From assembly GCF_016918765.2 (NCBI RefSeq), contig NZ_CP092104.1, positions 3,286,001 through 3,350,000 on the forward strand: a DNA stretch of 64,000 nt, read 5' to 3'. The first letter of the stretch is position 1, and every line of letters begins with the position of its first letter. The DNA comes from Flagellatimonas centrodinii (lineage in GTDB: Bacteria; Pseudomonadota; Gammaproteobacteria; Nevskiales; Nevskiaceae). The notes below the pieces were generated by a model. The model saw only the letters and a list, made by a program, of their open reading frames with translations, searched no databases and was not told the origin of the DNA. Below, in pieces: positions 51,936 to 60,411 of the stretch. The translations under genes were made by a program, and so were the position numbers.

Positions 51936-54900
51936 TCGCGTGTCTCCGTCGGTGCCGGATCCTGCGGTGAGTGCCGATAGACCCAGCGGAAGAAGGCCGG
52001 AATGAATAGGGTCGCCAGCAGCGTAGAGGCCACCATGCCGCCTATGACCCCGGTGCCGATCGAATGCCGCGCTGCAGACCCTGCGCCGCTGCTGAGGGCC
52101 AGCGGAATCACCCCGAAGATGAAGGCGAGGGAGGTCATCACTACCGGCCGGAAGCGCTGCCGGGCTGCCAGCAACGCCGCATCCAGGGTGTTCATCCCGG
52201 ATCGCGCGTTGAGCGCGGCGAACTCGACAATGAGAATCGCGTTCTTGGCGGAAAGGCCGATCAGCGTGACCAGACCCACCTGGAAGTAGATGTCGTTGCT
52301 GAGCCCCCGCAGTGCCACCGCCGACAACGCCCCCAGCAACGCGAACGGGACCGACAGCACCACCGCGAACGGCAGCGACCAACGCTCGTACTGGGCCGCC
52401 AGAATCAGGAACACCATCAGCAGGCCGGCCACGAAGGCAAATGCGGCGGTGTCGCCGATCTGTTGTTCCTGGTAGGCCGAGCCGGTCCAGGCCAAGGTGT
52501 AGCCGGGGTCGAGGGTCTCCTCGGCAACCTGCGCCAATGCCGCCAGCGCAGTCCCGGACGACACGCCGGCCGCCGGATTTCCCAGCATCTTCACCGCCGG
52601 GAAGCTGTTGAACCGATCGACCAACTCCGGCCCGGTTTCCTGCACGGGCGTCACCACCGTGGTCAACGGCACAAGATCGCCACCGGCCGCCCGAACGTTG
52701 ACGCCCCGCAGATCCTCGATGGTGTCGCGGGCCTCGCCTTCGGCCTGAATGATGACCTGGAACGCACGTCCATCCCGGTTGAAGTCGTTCACGTAGAGCG
52801 TGCCGAAGGTGGCCTGCGCCGCCTCGAACAAGCCGGTCAGGCTGATCCCGAGCTCGGCCGCCTTGTCGCGGTCGATCTGCAGGCGGATACGCGGGGTGTT
52901 GGCAGCGAAGGTGGTGAGCACCCCGCTCAACCGCGGATCGGCATTGGCGACATCGGCGAAGTGACGCGCCTGGTCTGCCAGCGCGGCATAGTCGGCACTG
53001 GCGCGGCTTTCGATGTAGAACTCGAACCCGCCGGTGGTGCTGAGACCGCGAATCGGCGGCGGGTTGATGCCCAGCACCTTGGCATCGCGCAGGCTGTTGA
53101 ACCCGTACTCCGCGGTCTCGGCGGCAATGGCCTTGGAACTGTCGGCCGCGGTCTCGCGCTCGGACCAATCACTGAGCGACACGAACAGCGTCGCCGCATT
53201 GGTCTGCAGGCTGCCGGCCAGCAGGTTGAAGCCCACCAGGCCCACCACCGTGCTGACACTCTCCTTGCCGCTGAGATAGTCACTGAGCTGCCGTGCAGTG
53301 CTCTCGGTCCGCGACAGCGACGACGCGTCCGGCAGCGTGATGGCGGCAATCACCGTGCCCTGGTCCTCGTCCGGCAGCAGGGCCCCCGGCACCATCCGGA
53401 ACATCAGCAGGCCGCCGAGCAGTACCGCCACGAAAAGGGCGACCGTGATCGCGGTGTGCCGCAGCAGGAACCCGACGCCGCCGACATAGCGCTCGGTCAG
53501 ACTGCGGAACCCCCGATTGAAGGCAACCAGGGGGGCGAATCGGGTCTGATGACCACTGCGCAGAAACAACGCGCACAGTGCGGGTGTCAGCGTCAGCGCC
53601 ACCACTCCCGAGATCGCCACCGAAACCGCGATGGTGATGGCGAACTGCTTGTAGAGCACACCCGACAGCCCGCCGAGAAACGCGACCGGCAGGAACACCG
53701 CGGCCAGCACCAGCACGATGGCCACCACCGGGCCGGTCACCTGTTGCATGGCCTTGAAGGTGGCGGCTCGGGCGTCCAGCCCTTCCTCCTCCATGATGCG
53801 TTCGACGTTCTCGAGCACGACGATGGCATCGTCAACCACGATACCGATGGCCAGCACCATGCCGAACAGGGTCAGTGTGTTGATGGTGAAGCCGAGCAGA
53901 TACATGCCGGCAAAGGTGCCGATCAGCGAGACCGGCACGGCCAGGCTGGGAATCAGCGTCGCCCGCCAGTTGCCGAGAAACAGGAACACCACGCCGAACA
54001 CCAGCAGGAACGCTTCAAACAGCGTTTTCACCACCTCCTCGATGGAAATGCGCACGAACCGCGTGGTGTCGTATGGAACGCGGTATTCGAGGCCCTCGGG
54101 AAACGCCGTGGACAGTTCCTGCAGCCTGGCGTTGACCCGGTCCATGGTGGCCAGGGCATTGGCCCCGGGCTGCAGGAAGATGCCCATGGGCACCGCCATC
54201 TGGCCGTTCAGGCTGGAGGTGAAGCTGTAATCCTGGGCGCCCAACTCCACCCGCGCCACATCGCGCAGCCGGGTCACCGCGCCATCCAGGCCGCGACGTA
54301 GCACGACATCACCAAACGTCTCAGGCGTGAGCAGGCGGCCCTGCGTGGTCATGGTGAAGGTGAAATCGACCGGCGTCTCCAGCGGCTCGCTGCCGATGCG
54401 GCCGGCGGGCAGCTGCGCGTTCTGGTCCCGCAGTGCCTGCGCCACGTCGGAGGGCACCAGCCCCAGCGTGTTCATCCGCTGCGGGTCCAACCACACCCGC
54501 ATGGCGTAGTACTTGAGGCCGAACAGCCGGGCATCGCCAACACCCGGCACACGCTTGAGTTCTTCCACCAGATTCAGCAACGCGTAGTTGCTGATGTAGA
54601 TTTCGTCGAAGCGGCCGTCGGGCGCAGCCAGCGTGGTCACCGCCAGAATGTCGGAGGTCGCCTTGCGCGCCACCACACCGAGCCGTCGCACCTCCTCCGG
54701 CAGCGTCGGCACGGCCGCCTGGATGCGGTTGTTCACCTCGATCAGCGCATCGTCAGGATCGGTTCCGGTGGCAAAGGTCACGCGCAGCGATACCCGGCCG
54801 TCCGATGAGCTGGTCGAGCTCATGTAGATCATGCCGGTGGCACCGTTGATCTGTTGTTCCAGCGGGGCCGCCACCGTGTCCGCCACCACTTCCGCACTGG

Positions 54901-55057
54901 CACCCGGATAGGTCGCCCGAACCGTAATCTCGGGGGGAAGAATCTGCGGAAACTGCGCAACCGGCAGGCTGCGCATGGCCGCCAGGCCCATCAGCGTGAT
55001 GATGATCGACAGGACGGTCGCGAAGATCGGCCGCCGGATGAAGAACGCTGAAAACAT
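51932..55057 (-). CDS. RND multidrug efflux transporter, inner-membrane subunit (HAE1 family)
   Basis: A 1041-residue AcrB/MexB-type pump. It begins MFSAFFIRRPIFATVLSIII and has 12 membrane helices and two large periplasmic loops. The helix 4 proton-relay aspartates are in GIVVDDAIVVLENVERIM (about residue 405). It expels drugs, detergents or bile-like compounds using proton motive force. Its ATG shares one base with the adaptor stop, and it overlaps the outer-membrane factor gene by 4 bases, so the three are one operon. Specificity cannot be told. Confidence 0.97.
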   Translation of the reverse strand: MFSAFFIRRPIFATVLSIIITLMGLAAMRSLPVAQFPQILPPEITVRATYPGASAEVVADTVAAPLEQQINGATGMIYMSSTSSSDGRVSLRVTFATGTDPDDALIEVNNRIQAAVPTLPEEVRRLGVVARKATSDILAVTTLAAPDGRFDEIYISNYALLNLVEELKRVPGVGDARLFGLKYYAMRVWLDPQRMNTLGLVPSDVAQALRDQNAQLPAGRIGSEPLETPVDFTFTMTTQGRLLTPETFGDVVLRRGLDGAVTRLRDVARVELGAQDYSFTSSLNGQMAVPMGIFLQPGANALATMDRVNARLQELSTAFPEGLEYRVPYDTTRFVRISIEEVVKTLFEAFLLVFGVVFLFLGNWRATLIPSLAVPVSLIGTFAGMYLLGFTINTLTLFGMVLAIGIVVDDAIVVLENVERIMEEEGLDARAATFKAMQQVTGPVVAIVLVLAAVFLPVAFLGGLSGVLYKQFAITIAVSVAISGVVALTLTPALCALFLRSGHQTRFAPLVAFNRGFRSLTERYVGGVGFLLRHTAITVALFVAVLLGGLLMFRMVPGALLPDEDQGTVIAAITLPDASSLSRTESTARQLSDYLSGKESVSTVVGLVGFNLLAGSLQTNAATLFVSLSDWSERETAADSSKAIAAETAEYGFNSLRDAKVLGINPPPIRGLSTTGGFEFYIESRASADYAALADQARHFADVANADPRLSGVLTTFAANTPRIRLQIDRDKAAELGISLTGLFEAAQATFGTLYVNDFNRDGRAFQVIIQAEGEARDTIEDLRGVNVRAAGGDLVPLTTVVTPVQETGPELVDRFNSFPAVKMLGNPAAGVSSGTALAALAQVAEETLDPGYTLAWTGSAYQEQQIGDTAAFAFVAGLLMVFLILAAQYERWSLPFAVVLSVPFALLGALSAVALRGLSNDIYFQVGLVTLIGLSAKNAILIVEFAALNARSGMNTLDAALLAARQRFRPVVMTSLAFIFGVIPLALSSGAGSAARHSIGTGVIGGMVASTLLATLFIPAFFRWVYRHSPQDPAPTETRE

Positions 55058-56211
55058 CAGGCGCCCCCGTCCGCTTCCGGCGGCGGCGTGTCAGGCTGGC
55101 GGACGTCCACCCGCTTGCCGTCCGACACCTTCAGGACACCCTCGGTCACCACCCGCTCGCCCGCCTTCAGCGGCCCCTCGACGATCCAGTGGTCGCGCCA
55201 GCTCTCGATGACTTTCAGCGCCCGACGCTCGGCAATGTTGTCCGGCCCGATCACCCAGGCCAGGGCACCCCGCTGCCCGAACTGCACCGCGGTCTTCGGC
55301 AGGGCCAGGCGATCGGTCAGGGTCAGCCCCTCGACCTCGACCTCGAGAAACTGCCCCGACACCAGGCAGCGATCCGGGTTGTCGAACACCGCGCGCAGCC
55401 GCAACGTGCCGGTCGCCGGATTAACGAAGGCGTCGGCGAAATCGACACGTCCATGCAAGTCACAACTGGAACCGGCGACAATGCTCACCTGTAGGCCCTC
55501 AGCCTGCAGCTGGGCACCGTCACGCAGTCGAAGAAACTCGGGTTCGGGCACCGAAAACTCAACGTAGGCCGGGTCCGACTGGATGATCGAAGTGAGCAGG
55601 TCGCCACCGGCACCGCCACCGCCGCTGACCAGATTGCCGGCGGTCACCGCCTCCTTGCTGGCAACGCCATCGACCGGCGCACGCACCTGGGTGTAGTCAA
55701 GGTTCAGCCGAGCCGAGCGTCGCGTGGCTTCGGCCGCCGCCATGCCGGCCCGCGCCTGCTGCAACGCCGCCTTGGCCTGATCGAACTCACGCCGGCTCAC
55801 CGCCCCACCCTCGACCAGCGCCTCGACCCGGGAAAACTCGGTTTCGGCCTGCGACAAGGTTGCCTGTTGCACCGCGACCTGGGCCGCCGCTTGGTCGTAC
55901 ACCGCCTGATAAGGCGCCGGGTTGATGCGGAACAGCACGTCGCCCTTCTCCACCGGCTGACCCTCGCGGTAGGCGCGTTCGACGATCTCCCCGTTCACTT
56001 GCGCCCGGATTTCGACCACCCGCGAACCCACCACCCGCGCGGGGTAGCGGAGCCGCAGCGGCAGATCCCGAATCTGCACCGCCTCAACGGTCACCACCGG
56101 CACGGCCGGCGGCGGTGGTGACGGCGCCTCGCAGGCCACCAACACCAGCAACAACAACAACCCGGCCGCGGACGACCGAAAACGGGGGACGCGGGAGGGG
56201 GGAACCGCCAT
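55057..56211 (-). CDS. RND efflux periplasmic adaptor (AcrA/MexA family)
   Basis: A 384-residue membrane-fusion protein. A lipobox (LLLVLVACEA, Cys27) predicts attachment to the inner membrane. The barrel-sandwich and coiled-coil regions include YPARVVGSRVVEIRAQVNGEIV, EGQPVEKGDVLFRI, a coiled coil (about 95-160) and LDYTQVRAPVDGVAS. It links the transporter to the outer-membrane factor. It is the first gene of the pump operon; a TetR gene is divergent with an operator-like palindrome between. Confidence 0.94.
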   Translation of the reverse strand: MAVPPSRVPRFRSSAAGLLLLLVLVACEAPSPPPPAVPVVTVEAVQIRDLPLRLRYPARVVGSRVVEIRAQVNGEIVERAYREGQPVEKGDVLFRINPAPYQAVYDQAAAQVAVQQATLSQAETEFSRVEALVEGGAVSRREFDQAKAALQQARAGMAAAEATRRSARLNLDYTQVRAPVDGVASKEAVTAGNLVSGGGGAGGDLLTSIIQSDPAYVEFSVPEPEFLRLRDGAQLQAEGLQVSIVAGSSCDLHGRVDFADAFVNPATGTLRLRAVFDNPDRCLVSGQFLEVEVEGLTLTDRLALPKTAVQFGQRGALAWVIGPDNIAERRALKVIESWRDHWIVEGPLKAGERVVTEGVLKVSDGKRVDVRQPDTPPPEADGGA

Positions 56212-56247
56212 CGCGGGACTCCGGGGACATGAACAGTTGGCGATTAT

Positions 56248-56271
56248 TATACATTCATGTATGTTTGTATA
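56248..56271. promoter_or_regulatory. AcrR-like operator between adaptor and tetR genes
   Basis: TATACA (56248-56253) and TGTATA (56266-56271) are exact inverted arms 12 bases apart; the interior (TTCATGTATGTT) is partly symmetric. It resembles the known AcrR operator TACATACA...TGTATGTA. It lies 37 bases before the adaptor start and 26 bases before the TetR start. Confidence 0.65.
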
Positions 56272-56296
56272 TCACTTCCGTCAAACTCCGAGTGTC

Positions 56297-56926
56297 ATGG
56301 CGCGCAAGACCCGTGAAGACGCACTGAAAACCCGCGATGCGTTGCTGCACGCCGCAGAGTGGCTGTTTCAGGAAAAGGGGGTGTCCCACACCTCACTGGA
56401 CGATATCGCCCGCGCCGCTGGCTGCACCCGTGGCGCCGTCTACTGGCACTTTCGCAACAAGGTGGATCTGTTCAGCGCGTTGGTGGACCGGGTTCAGCTA
56501 CCGCTGTTCGATCAGGCCGAGCAGGTCGCCACCCGCTGCGCCGACCCTATCGGCGCCCTGCACCACTTCTGCATCAACGCCGTCCGCGACATCGAGGAAA
56601 ACCCGCAGTCGCGCAATCTGCTCGACATCCTTTTCAACCGCTGCGAGTTCGTCGCCGAACTGGCCGAGGTGGAACGGCGTCAGCGCGAACGCACCCGCTT
56701 CTTCATCGACCGGCACACCGCGGCGTTTCGCCGCGGTCACGCACTGGGACTGATCCATGCCGATCTCGACCCGGCCACCTGCGCCCGCATGCTGCACAGC
56801 ATGATCCTCGGCATGGTTCGCACCTGGCTGATGGAGCCGGCGGCCTTCCCGCTGACCCAGGAGGCCACCGAAGCCCTCAACCAGTTGCTGCGCGGCTTCG
56901 GATACCCGCCGCCGACAGCACCTTGA
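56297..56926 (+). CDS. TetR/AcrR-family repressor of the RND pump
   Basis: A 209-residue TetR regulator. The helix-turn-helix is in SHTSLDDIARAAGCTRGAVYWHFRNKVDLF (about 33-62), followed by an AcrR-like C-terminal ligand domain (EAEVERRQRERTRF-like stretch LAEVERRQRERTRFFIDRH and MILGMVRTWLMEP). ATG 56297-56299 gives MARKTREDALKTRDALL, typical of AcrR; the longer frame would run through the operator. It probably represses the divergent adaptor-RND-outer membrane factor operon and itself. The next gene is convergent, 7 bases away. Confidence 0.93.
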   Translation: MARKTREDALKTRDALLHAAEWLFQEKGVSHTSLDDIARAAGCTRGAVYWHFRNKVDLFSALVDRVQLPLFDQAEQVATRCADPIGALHHFCINAVRDIEENPQSRNLLDILFNRCEFVAELAEVERRQRERTRFFIDRHTAAFRRGHALGLIHADLDPATCARMLHSMILGMVRTWLMEPAAFPLTQEATEALNQLLRGFGYPPPTAP

Positions 56927-56933
56927 ACCCGCC

Positions 56934-57773
56934 TCAGCTCATCTGCTTGCGGGCAAAGTAGGTGGTGAAACGCTGGTAGGCACTGGGGAACAGGCGCACC
57001 ACCTTGTCCAGCAGCACCGCATCGGGGCCCACCAGCACGCGGCGCTGGTCACGTTCCACGGCGCGCAGGATGATGGCGGCCGCCTTCTCGGCGGTGGTGA
57101 TGAAGTTCTTTTCGAACTTGCGGCCGGAGGTCTGCTCGTCCATGCCGATGGCGCGCACGCTGCTGTCCATTCGCGCATTGCGGGCAATGGCGGTCTTGAT
57201 CCCGCCCGGGTGCACACTGGTGGCGGACACGCCACAGTCCAGCATGTCGAGTTCCTGCCGCAGTGATTCGGTAAAACCGCGCACGGCGAACTTGGCCGCG
57301 TTGTAGGCCGACTGCGACGGTACCGCCAACAGCCCGAACAAGCTGGAGGTATTGATCACATGACCCTCGCCCGCCGCCTTGAGATGCGGCAGGAACGCCT
57401 GGGTGCCGTAAACCACGCCCCAGAAGTTGATGTTCATCAACCACTCGAAATCTTCGATCTTCATCCCCGACACGGTGGCGCCGAGGCCGACACCGGCGTT
57501 GTTGAAGATCAGGTTGGCCTTGCCGTGGTCCGCCACCACCTGGTCGGCCCAGGCCACCATGGCGGCGCGGTCAGCGACGTCGAGCCGCTGTGACGTGACC
57601 TTCACCGACGGGCTCGCGGCCGCCACCAGCTGCACCGTTTCGGCGAGGCCGGCCTCGTTGACGTCCGACAGTGCCAAATGGCAGCCGCGACGCGCCAGAT
57701 CGAGGGCCAACGTGCGGCCCATGCCGGAACCGGCACCGGTGATCGCGGCCACCTTGTTTTCAAAGTTTTTCAT
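56934..57773 (-). CDS. Short-chain dehydrogenase/reductase
   Basis: A 279-residue classical SDR with the cofactor motif ITGAGSGMGRTLA (residues 11-23), NNAGVG near 93-98, catalytic Ser in VINTSSLFG and YNAAK (Tyr about 157, Lys about 161). Asp after the second strand (LALSDVNEAG) suggests NAD preference. It lies 9 bases downstream of the Baeyer-Villiger monooxygenase gene and should be cotranscribed. An alcohol dehydrogenase and a monooxygenase together would turn a secondary alcohol into an ester or lactone; the substrate is unknown. Confidence 0.92.
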   Translation of the reverse strand: MKNFENKVAAITGAGSGMGRTLALDLARRGCHLALSDVNEAGLAETVQLVAAASPSVKVTSQRLDVADRAAMVAWADQVVADHGKANLIFNNAGVGLGATVSGMKIEDFEWLMNINFWGVVYGTQAFLPHLKAAGEGHVINTSSLFGLLAVPSQSAYNAAKFAVRGFTESLRQELDMLDCGVSATSVHPGGIKTAIARNARMDSSVRAIGMDEQTSGRKFEKNFITTAEKAAAIILRAVERDQRRVLVGPDAVLLDKVVRLFPSAYQRFTTYFARKQMS

Positions 57774-57782
57774 CGTGCCTCC

Positions 57783-59285
57783 TCAGGCCGTTTCGGGGGT
57801 ATGGGTGGGGGTCAGGGTGCGATAGTCGCGGGCGCGGACCTGGCGCGCACGGAGCCAGAACTGGAAGGTGAAACCCGGCCACAGCGCGGTGATCTTGCCG
57901 GAGCGGTGCTTGTACCAACTCTGACAACCGGTCGCCCAGATCGATTTCGACAGCTTGCCCTGCAGTTCGGCGTTGTAGTCCGCCTGTACATCGGCGTCCA
58001 CCTCCAATGCGGCGCCTTCGATCTGATGATCAAGATGCGCCAGCACCTGACAGATGTAATGCACCTGCGTCTCGATCATGAACACCATCGAGTTGTGACC
58101 GAGGCCGGTATTGGGGCCAACAATGAAAAACAGGTTCGGAAAGCCGTGAACGGCGGTCCCGAGGTACGCCTCTTCACCGTCCTGCCACGCCTGCGCCAGG
58201 GTCTGGCCGTCGCGTCCGCTGATCACCTCGGCAATCGGATTTTCGGTGGCGTAGAAGCCGGTGGCGAAAATCAGGCAGTCGACTTCGCGCTCGGTACCGT
58301 CCGCAGTCACGATGCTGTGTTCGCGGATCTCGCGGATGCCATCGGTGATCAACGCCACGTTCGGCCGGCTCAGCGCCGGATACCAGGCATTGGAAATCAG
58401 GATGCGCTTGCAGCCGATGGTGTAGTCCGGCGTCACCGCCCGACGCAGTACCGCATCCGGCACCTGGCGACGAATGTGCCGCTCCGCGACTTTCTGGAAC
58501 AGCTTCATCAGTGCCGGGTTGATGACCATGCCCATGACCCGCGCCTCATGCTCCCAATAGATCAGCGCACGATGCAGACGACGGACGATGGGCAACTTTC
58601 TGAACAGCGTCTTCTCGGTATCGGAATAGGGCCGGTCCGGACGCGGGATGATCCAGTTCGGCGTGCGTTGATAGACGTCGAGACGCCCCACCCGATCCGC
58701 AATTTCGGGGACAAACTGGATTGCCGAAGCGCCGGTGCCGATCACCGCCACCCGCTTCCCCTTGAGGTCGTAGTCGTGGTCCCACTGCGATGAGTGAAAG
58801 GTCTTGCCAGCGAAGCGTTCGACACCGGGGATGTCCGGCAGCTTGGGCTCGGCGAGGCCTCCGTTGGCTGCCACCAGCACGCGTGCGGTCAGGGCACCCT
58901 GGGTCGTCTGGACCTGCCACACCCCGCGCGTGGCATCGAACCGTGCGCTGTCGACCCGCGCGTTGAACCGGATGTGCGGTCGCAGCCCGTGCTTGTCCGT
59001 CACGTCCCGCAGGTAGGCATACAACTCGGGCTGTGTGGGGAACTTGCGCGACCAGTCGGCATTGGCTTCGAACGACAGCGAGTACAGGTGCGACGGCACA
59101 TCGCAGGCAGCGCCCGGATAGTGGTTGTCACGCCAGGTACCGCCGACATCGGCGCCGCGCTCCAACAGCACGAAATCATCGCGCCCGTCGCGCTGCAGCT
59201 GAATCGCCATGCACAGCCCGCCAAAGCCGGACCCGATGATCGCGACATCGTGATGGGGGATGCCCCCCGCGCCACCGTCTGCCAT
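57783..59285 (-). CDS. Baeyer-Villiger-type flavin monooxygenase
   Basis: A 500-residue class B flavoprotein monooxygenase. The FAD motif GSGFGG is at 18-23; GGTWRDNHYPGAACD is the second BVMO fingerprint; FAGKTFHSSQWD near 157-168 is the FxGxxxHxxxW BVMO signature; the NADPH-binding GTGASA follows. The family inserts oxygen beside a ketone or aldehyde carbonyl using NADPH and O2. It heads an operon with the SDR and faces a divergent TetR gene across a 78-base region of nested inverted repeats. Cyclic ketones, steroids or long-chain ketones are possible substrates. Confidence 0.93.
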   Translation of the reverse strand: MADGGAGGIPHHDVAIIGSGFGGLCMAIQLQRDGRDDFVLLERGADVGGTWRDNHYPGAACDVPSHLYSLSFEANADWSRKFPTQPELYAYLRDVTDKHGLRPHIRFNARVDSARFDATRGVWQVQTTQGALTARVLVAANGGLAEPKLPDIPGVERFAGKTFHSSQWDHDYDLKGKRVAVIGTGASAIQFVPEIADRVGRLDVYQRTPNWIIPRPDRPYSDTEKTLFRKLPIVRRLHRALIYWEHEARVMGMVINPALMKLFQKVAERHIRRQVPDAVLRRAVTPDYTIGCKRILISNAWYPALSRPNVALITDGIREIREHSIVTADGTEREVDCLIFATGFYATENPIAEVISGRDGQTLAQAWQDGEEAYLGTAVHGFPNLFFIVGPNTGLGHNSMVFMIETQVHYICQVLAHLDHQIEGAALEVDADVQADYNAELQGKLSKSIWATGCQSWYKHRSGKITALWPGFTFQFWLRARQVRARDYRTLTPTHTPETA

Positions 59286-59307
59286 GTGCCCGCTCCTGAT
59301 CTACTTG

Positions 59308-59354
59308 TTGACAATTGATGTTGTCAGTTTGTATCTGACAACGCCTCATGTCAA
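59308..59354. promoter_or_regulatory. Nested inverted repeats, candidate TetR operator
   Basis: GTTGTCAG (59320-59327) and CTGACAAC (59335-59342) are a perfect 8-bp inverted pair 7 bases apart. Outside them TTGACA (59308-59313) and TGTCAA (59349-59354) form a second perfect pair. The outer pair may also serve as -35 elements of divergent promoters. Together they sit centrally in the 78-base gap between the monooxygenase and TetR genes. Confidence 0.75.
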
Positions 59355-59363
59355 CATCTGACC

Positions 59364-60047
59364 ATGCCTCGCGCCAGAACCACCGCCGCCCCCGCAAAAG
59401 CCCGCACCTATCGTGGCACCCGGCTGGAAGACCGTCAGGCAGAACGGCGCCGTCGATTGATTGATGCCGGCCTCGCCTGCTTCGGCTCCGTCGGCTACCA
59501 GGGCAGTTCAGTACGCGCCGTGTGTGCCGAGGCCGGGTTGACCGAGCGCTACTTCTACGAGTCCTTCCCGCACAGCGAGGCGCTGCTCTGCGCGGTCTAC
59601 GACAGCCTGATCGAGCGACTGCTGCAACGCGCCATCGCCGCCGTCAATGATGCCTCTCCCGATCCGGTCGCCATGGCTCGCGCCGCGCTGGAGGTGTACT
59701 ACGCGTTCAACGAGGATCCTCACATTGCGCGGGTCACCCACTTCGAGATCCTCGGGGTCAGCGAGCAGGTCGATCAGCGCTACCGCCGGGCCATGGACAG
59801 CTTCGCTGGACTGATCGAACAGGCCATGCATCCGGCCGCGATGACGCCACCGCCCGGGGTGCAGATTCCCCTTGTCACCACTGGCTTGGTCGGCGCCACC
59901 GTGCAGATCACCATGCAGTGGTTTTTGTCCGGCTACCGCCTGCCCCGGGAGGCCGTCCTCAGCAGCGCGCTCAGCCTGTTCGAGGCCGTCATCGCCCACA
60001 GCCGCAAAGCGGTGCCACGCGGTAAAAGAAACCTACGTCACAGCTGA
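59364..60047 (+). CDS. TetR-family regulator next to the monooxygenase operon
   Basis: A 227-residue TetR protein with a basic, alanine-rich tail (residues 1-25) before the DNA-binding domain. The helix-turn-helix is in GSSVRAVCAEAGLTERYFYESFPHSEALL (about 48-76). The C-terminal domain (about 85-215) would bind the inducer. It is divergent from the monooxygenase-SDR operon, and its start lies 9 bases after the outer inverted repeat, which suggests repression of both directions. Inducer unknown. fis follows after 97 bases. Confidence 0.92.
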   Translation: MPRARTTAAPAKARTYRGTRLEDRQAERRRRLIDAGLACFGSVGYQGSSVRAVCAEAGLTERYFYESFPHSEALLCAVYDSLIERLLQRAIAAVNDASPDPVAMARAALEVYYAFNEDPHIARVTHFEILGVSEQVDQRYRRAMDSFAGLIEQAMHPAAMTPPPGVQIPLVTTGLVGATVQITMQWFLSGYRLPREAVLSSALSLFEAVIAHSRKAVPRGKRNLRHS

Positions 60048-60144
60048 CCGCGGTGGGTGGTTACACAGCGACCACCGGTGGAGGTATCATCGCTGCCCCC
60101 CAACGGTTCCCAAGCGGCCGTCGCCGCCCTGAAGGATGTCTTCC

Positions 60145-60405
60145 ATGCGTTCGTTTCGTGGTCATGACGTCAAGCCGCTATCGCAGGCCTTGACCGAATC
60201 ACTCGAAGATTATTTCCGTGAGCTCAATGGCCACGCACCGAAAGAACTGTATGACACCATCCTCAGCCAGGTGGAACCGCCCTTGCTGAAGATCACCCTG
60301 CGCTACACCGGCGGCAACCAGTCCAAGGCCGCCGAATGGCTGGGGCTGAATCGCGCCACCCTGCGCAAGAAGCTCAAGCAGCACAAGATCGAACCCCAGG
60401 CCTGA
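60145..60405 (+). CDS. fis: Fis-family nucleoid/DNA-binding protein
   Basis: An 86-residue Fis. The N-terminal dimerisation and Hin-activation part is KPLSQALTESLEDYFRELNG; the C-terminal helix-turn-helix is GGNQSKAAEWLGLNRATLRKKLKQH. Fis bends DNA and regulates rRNA and many growth-phase genes. ATG 60145-60147 has GAAGGA at a proper distance; the ATG at 60136 overlaps that site and is less likely. fis is directly followed by purH (6 bases), as in Pseudomonas. The usual upstream dusB gene is absent. Confidence 0.94.
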   Translation: MRSFRGHDVKPLSQALTESLEDYFRELNGHAPKELYDTILSQVEPPLLKITLRYTGGNQSKAAEWLGLNRATLRKKLKQHKIEPQA

Positions 60406-60411
60406 TCACTG

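Noticed and set aside
50511-53168. 885-codon minus-strand frame ending with the outer-membrane factor
   Set aside because: Only the part from 51935 is homologous; the upstream half is the RND transporter read in a wrong frame, not a fusion protein.
52064-54301. 745-codon plus-strand frame opposite the RND transporter
   Set aside because: Low-complexity, Arg/His/Gln-rich translation, antisense to a clear gene; a GC artefact.
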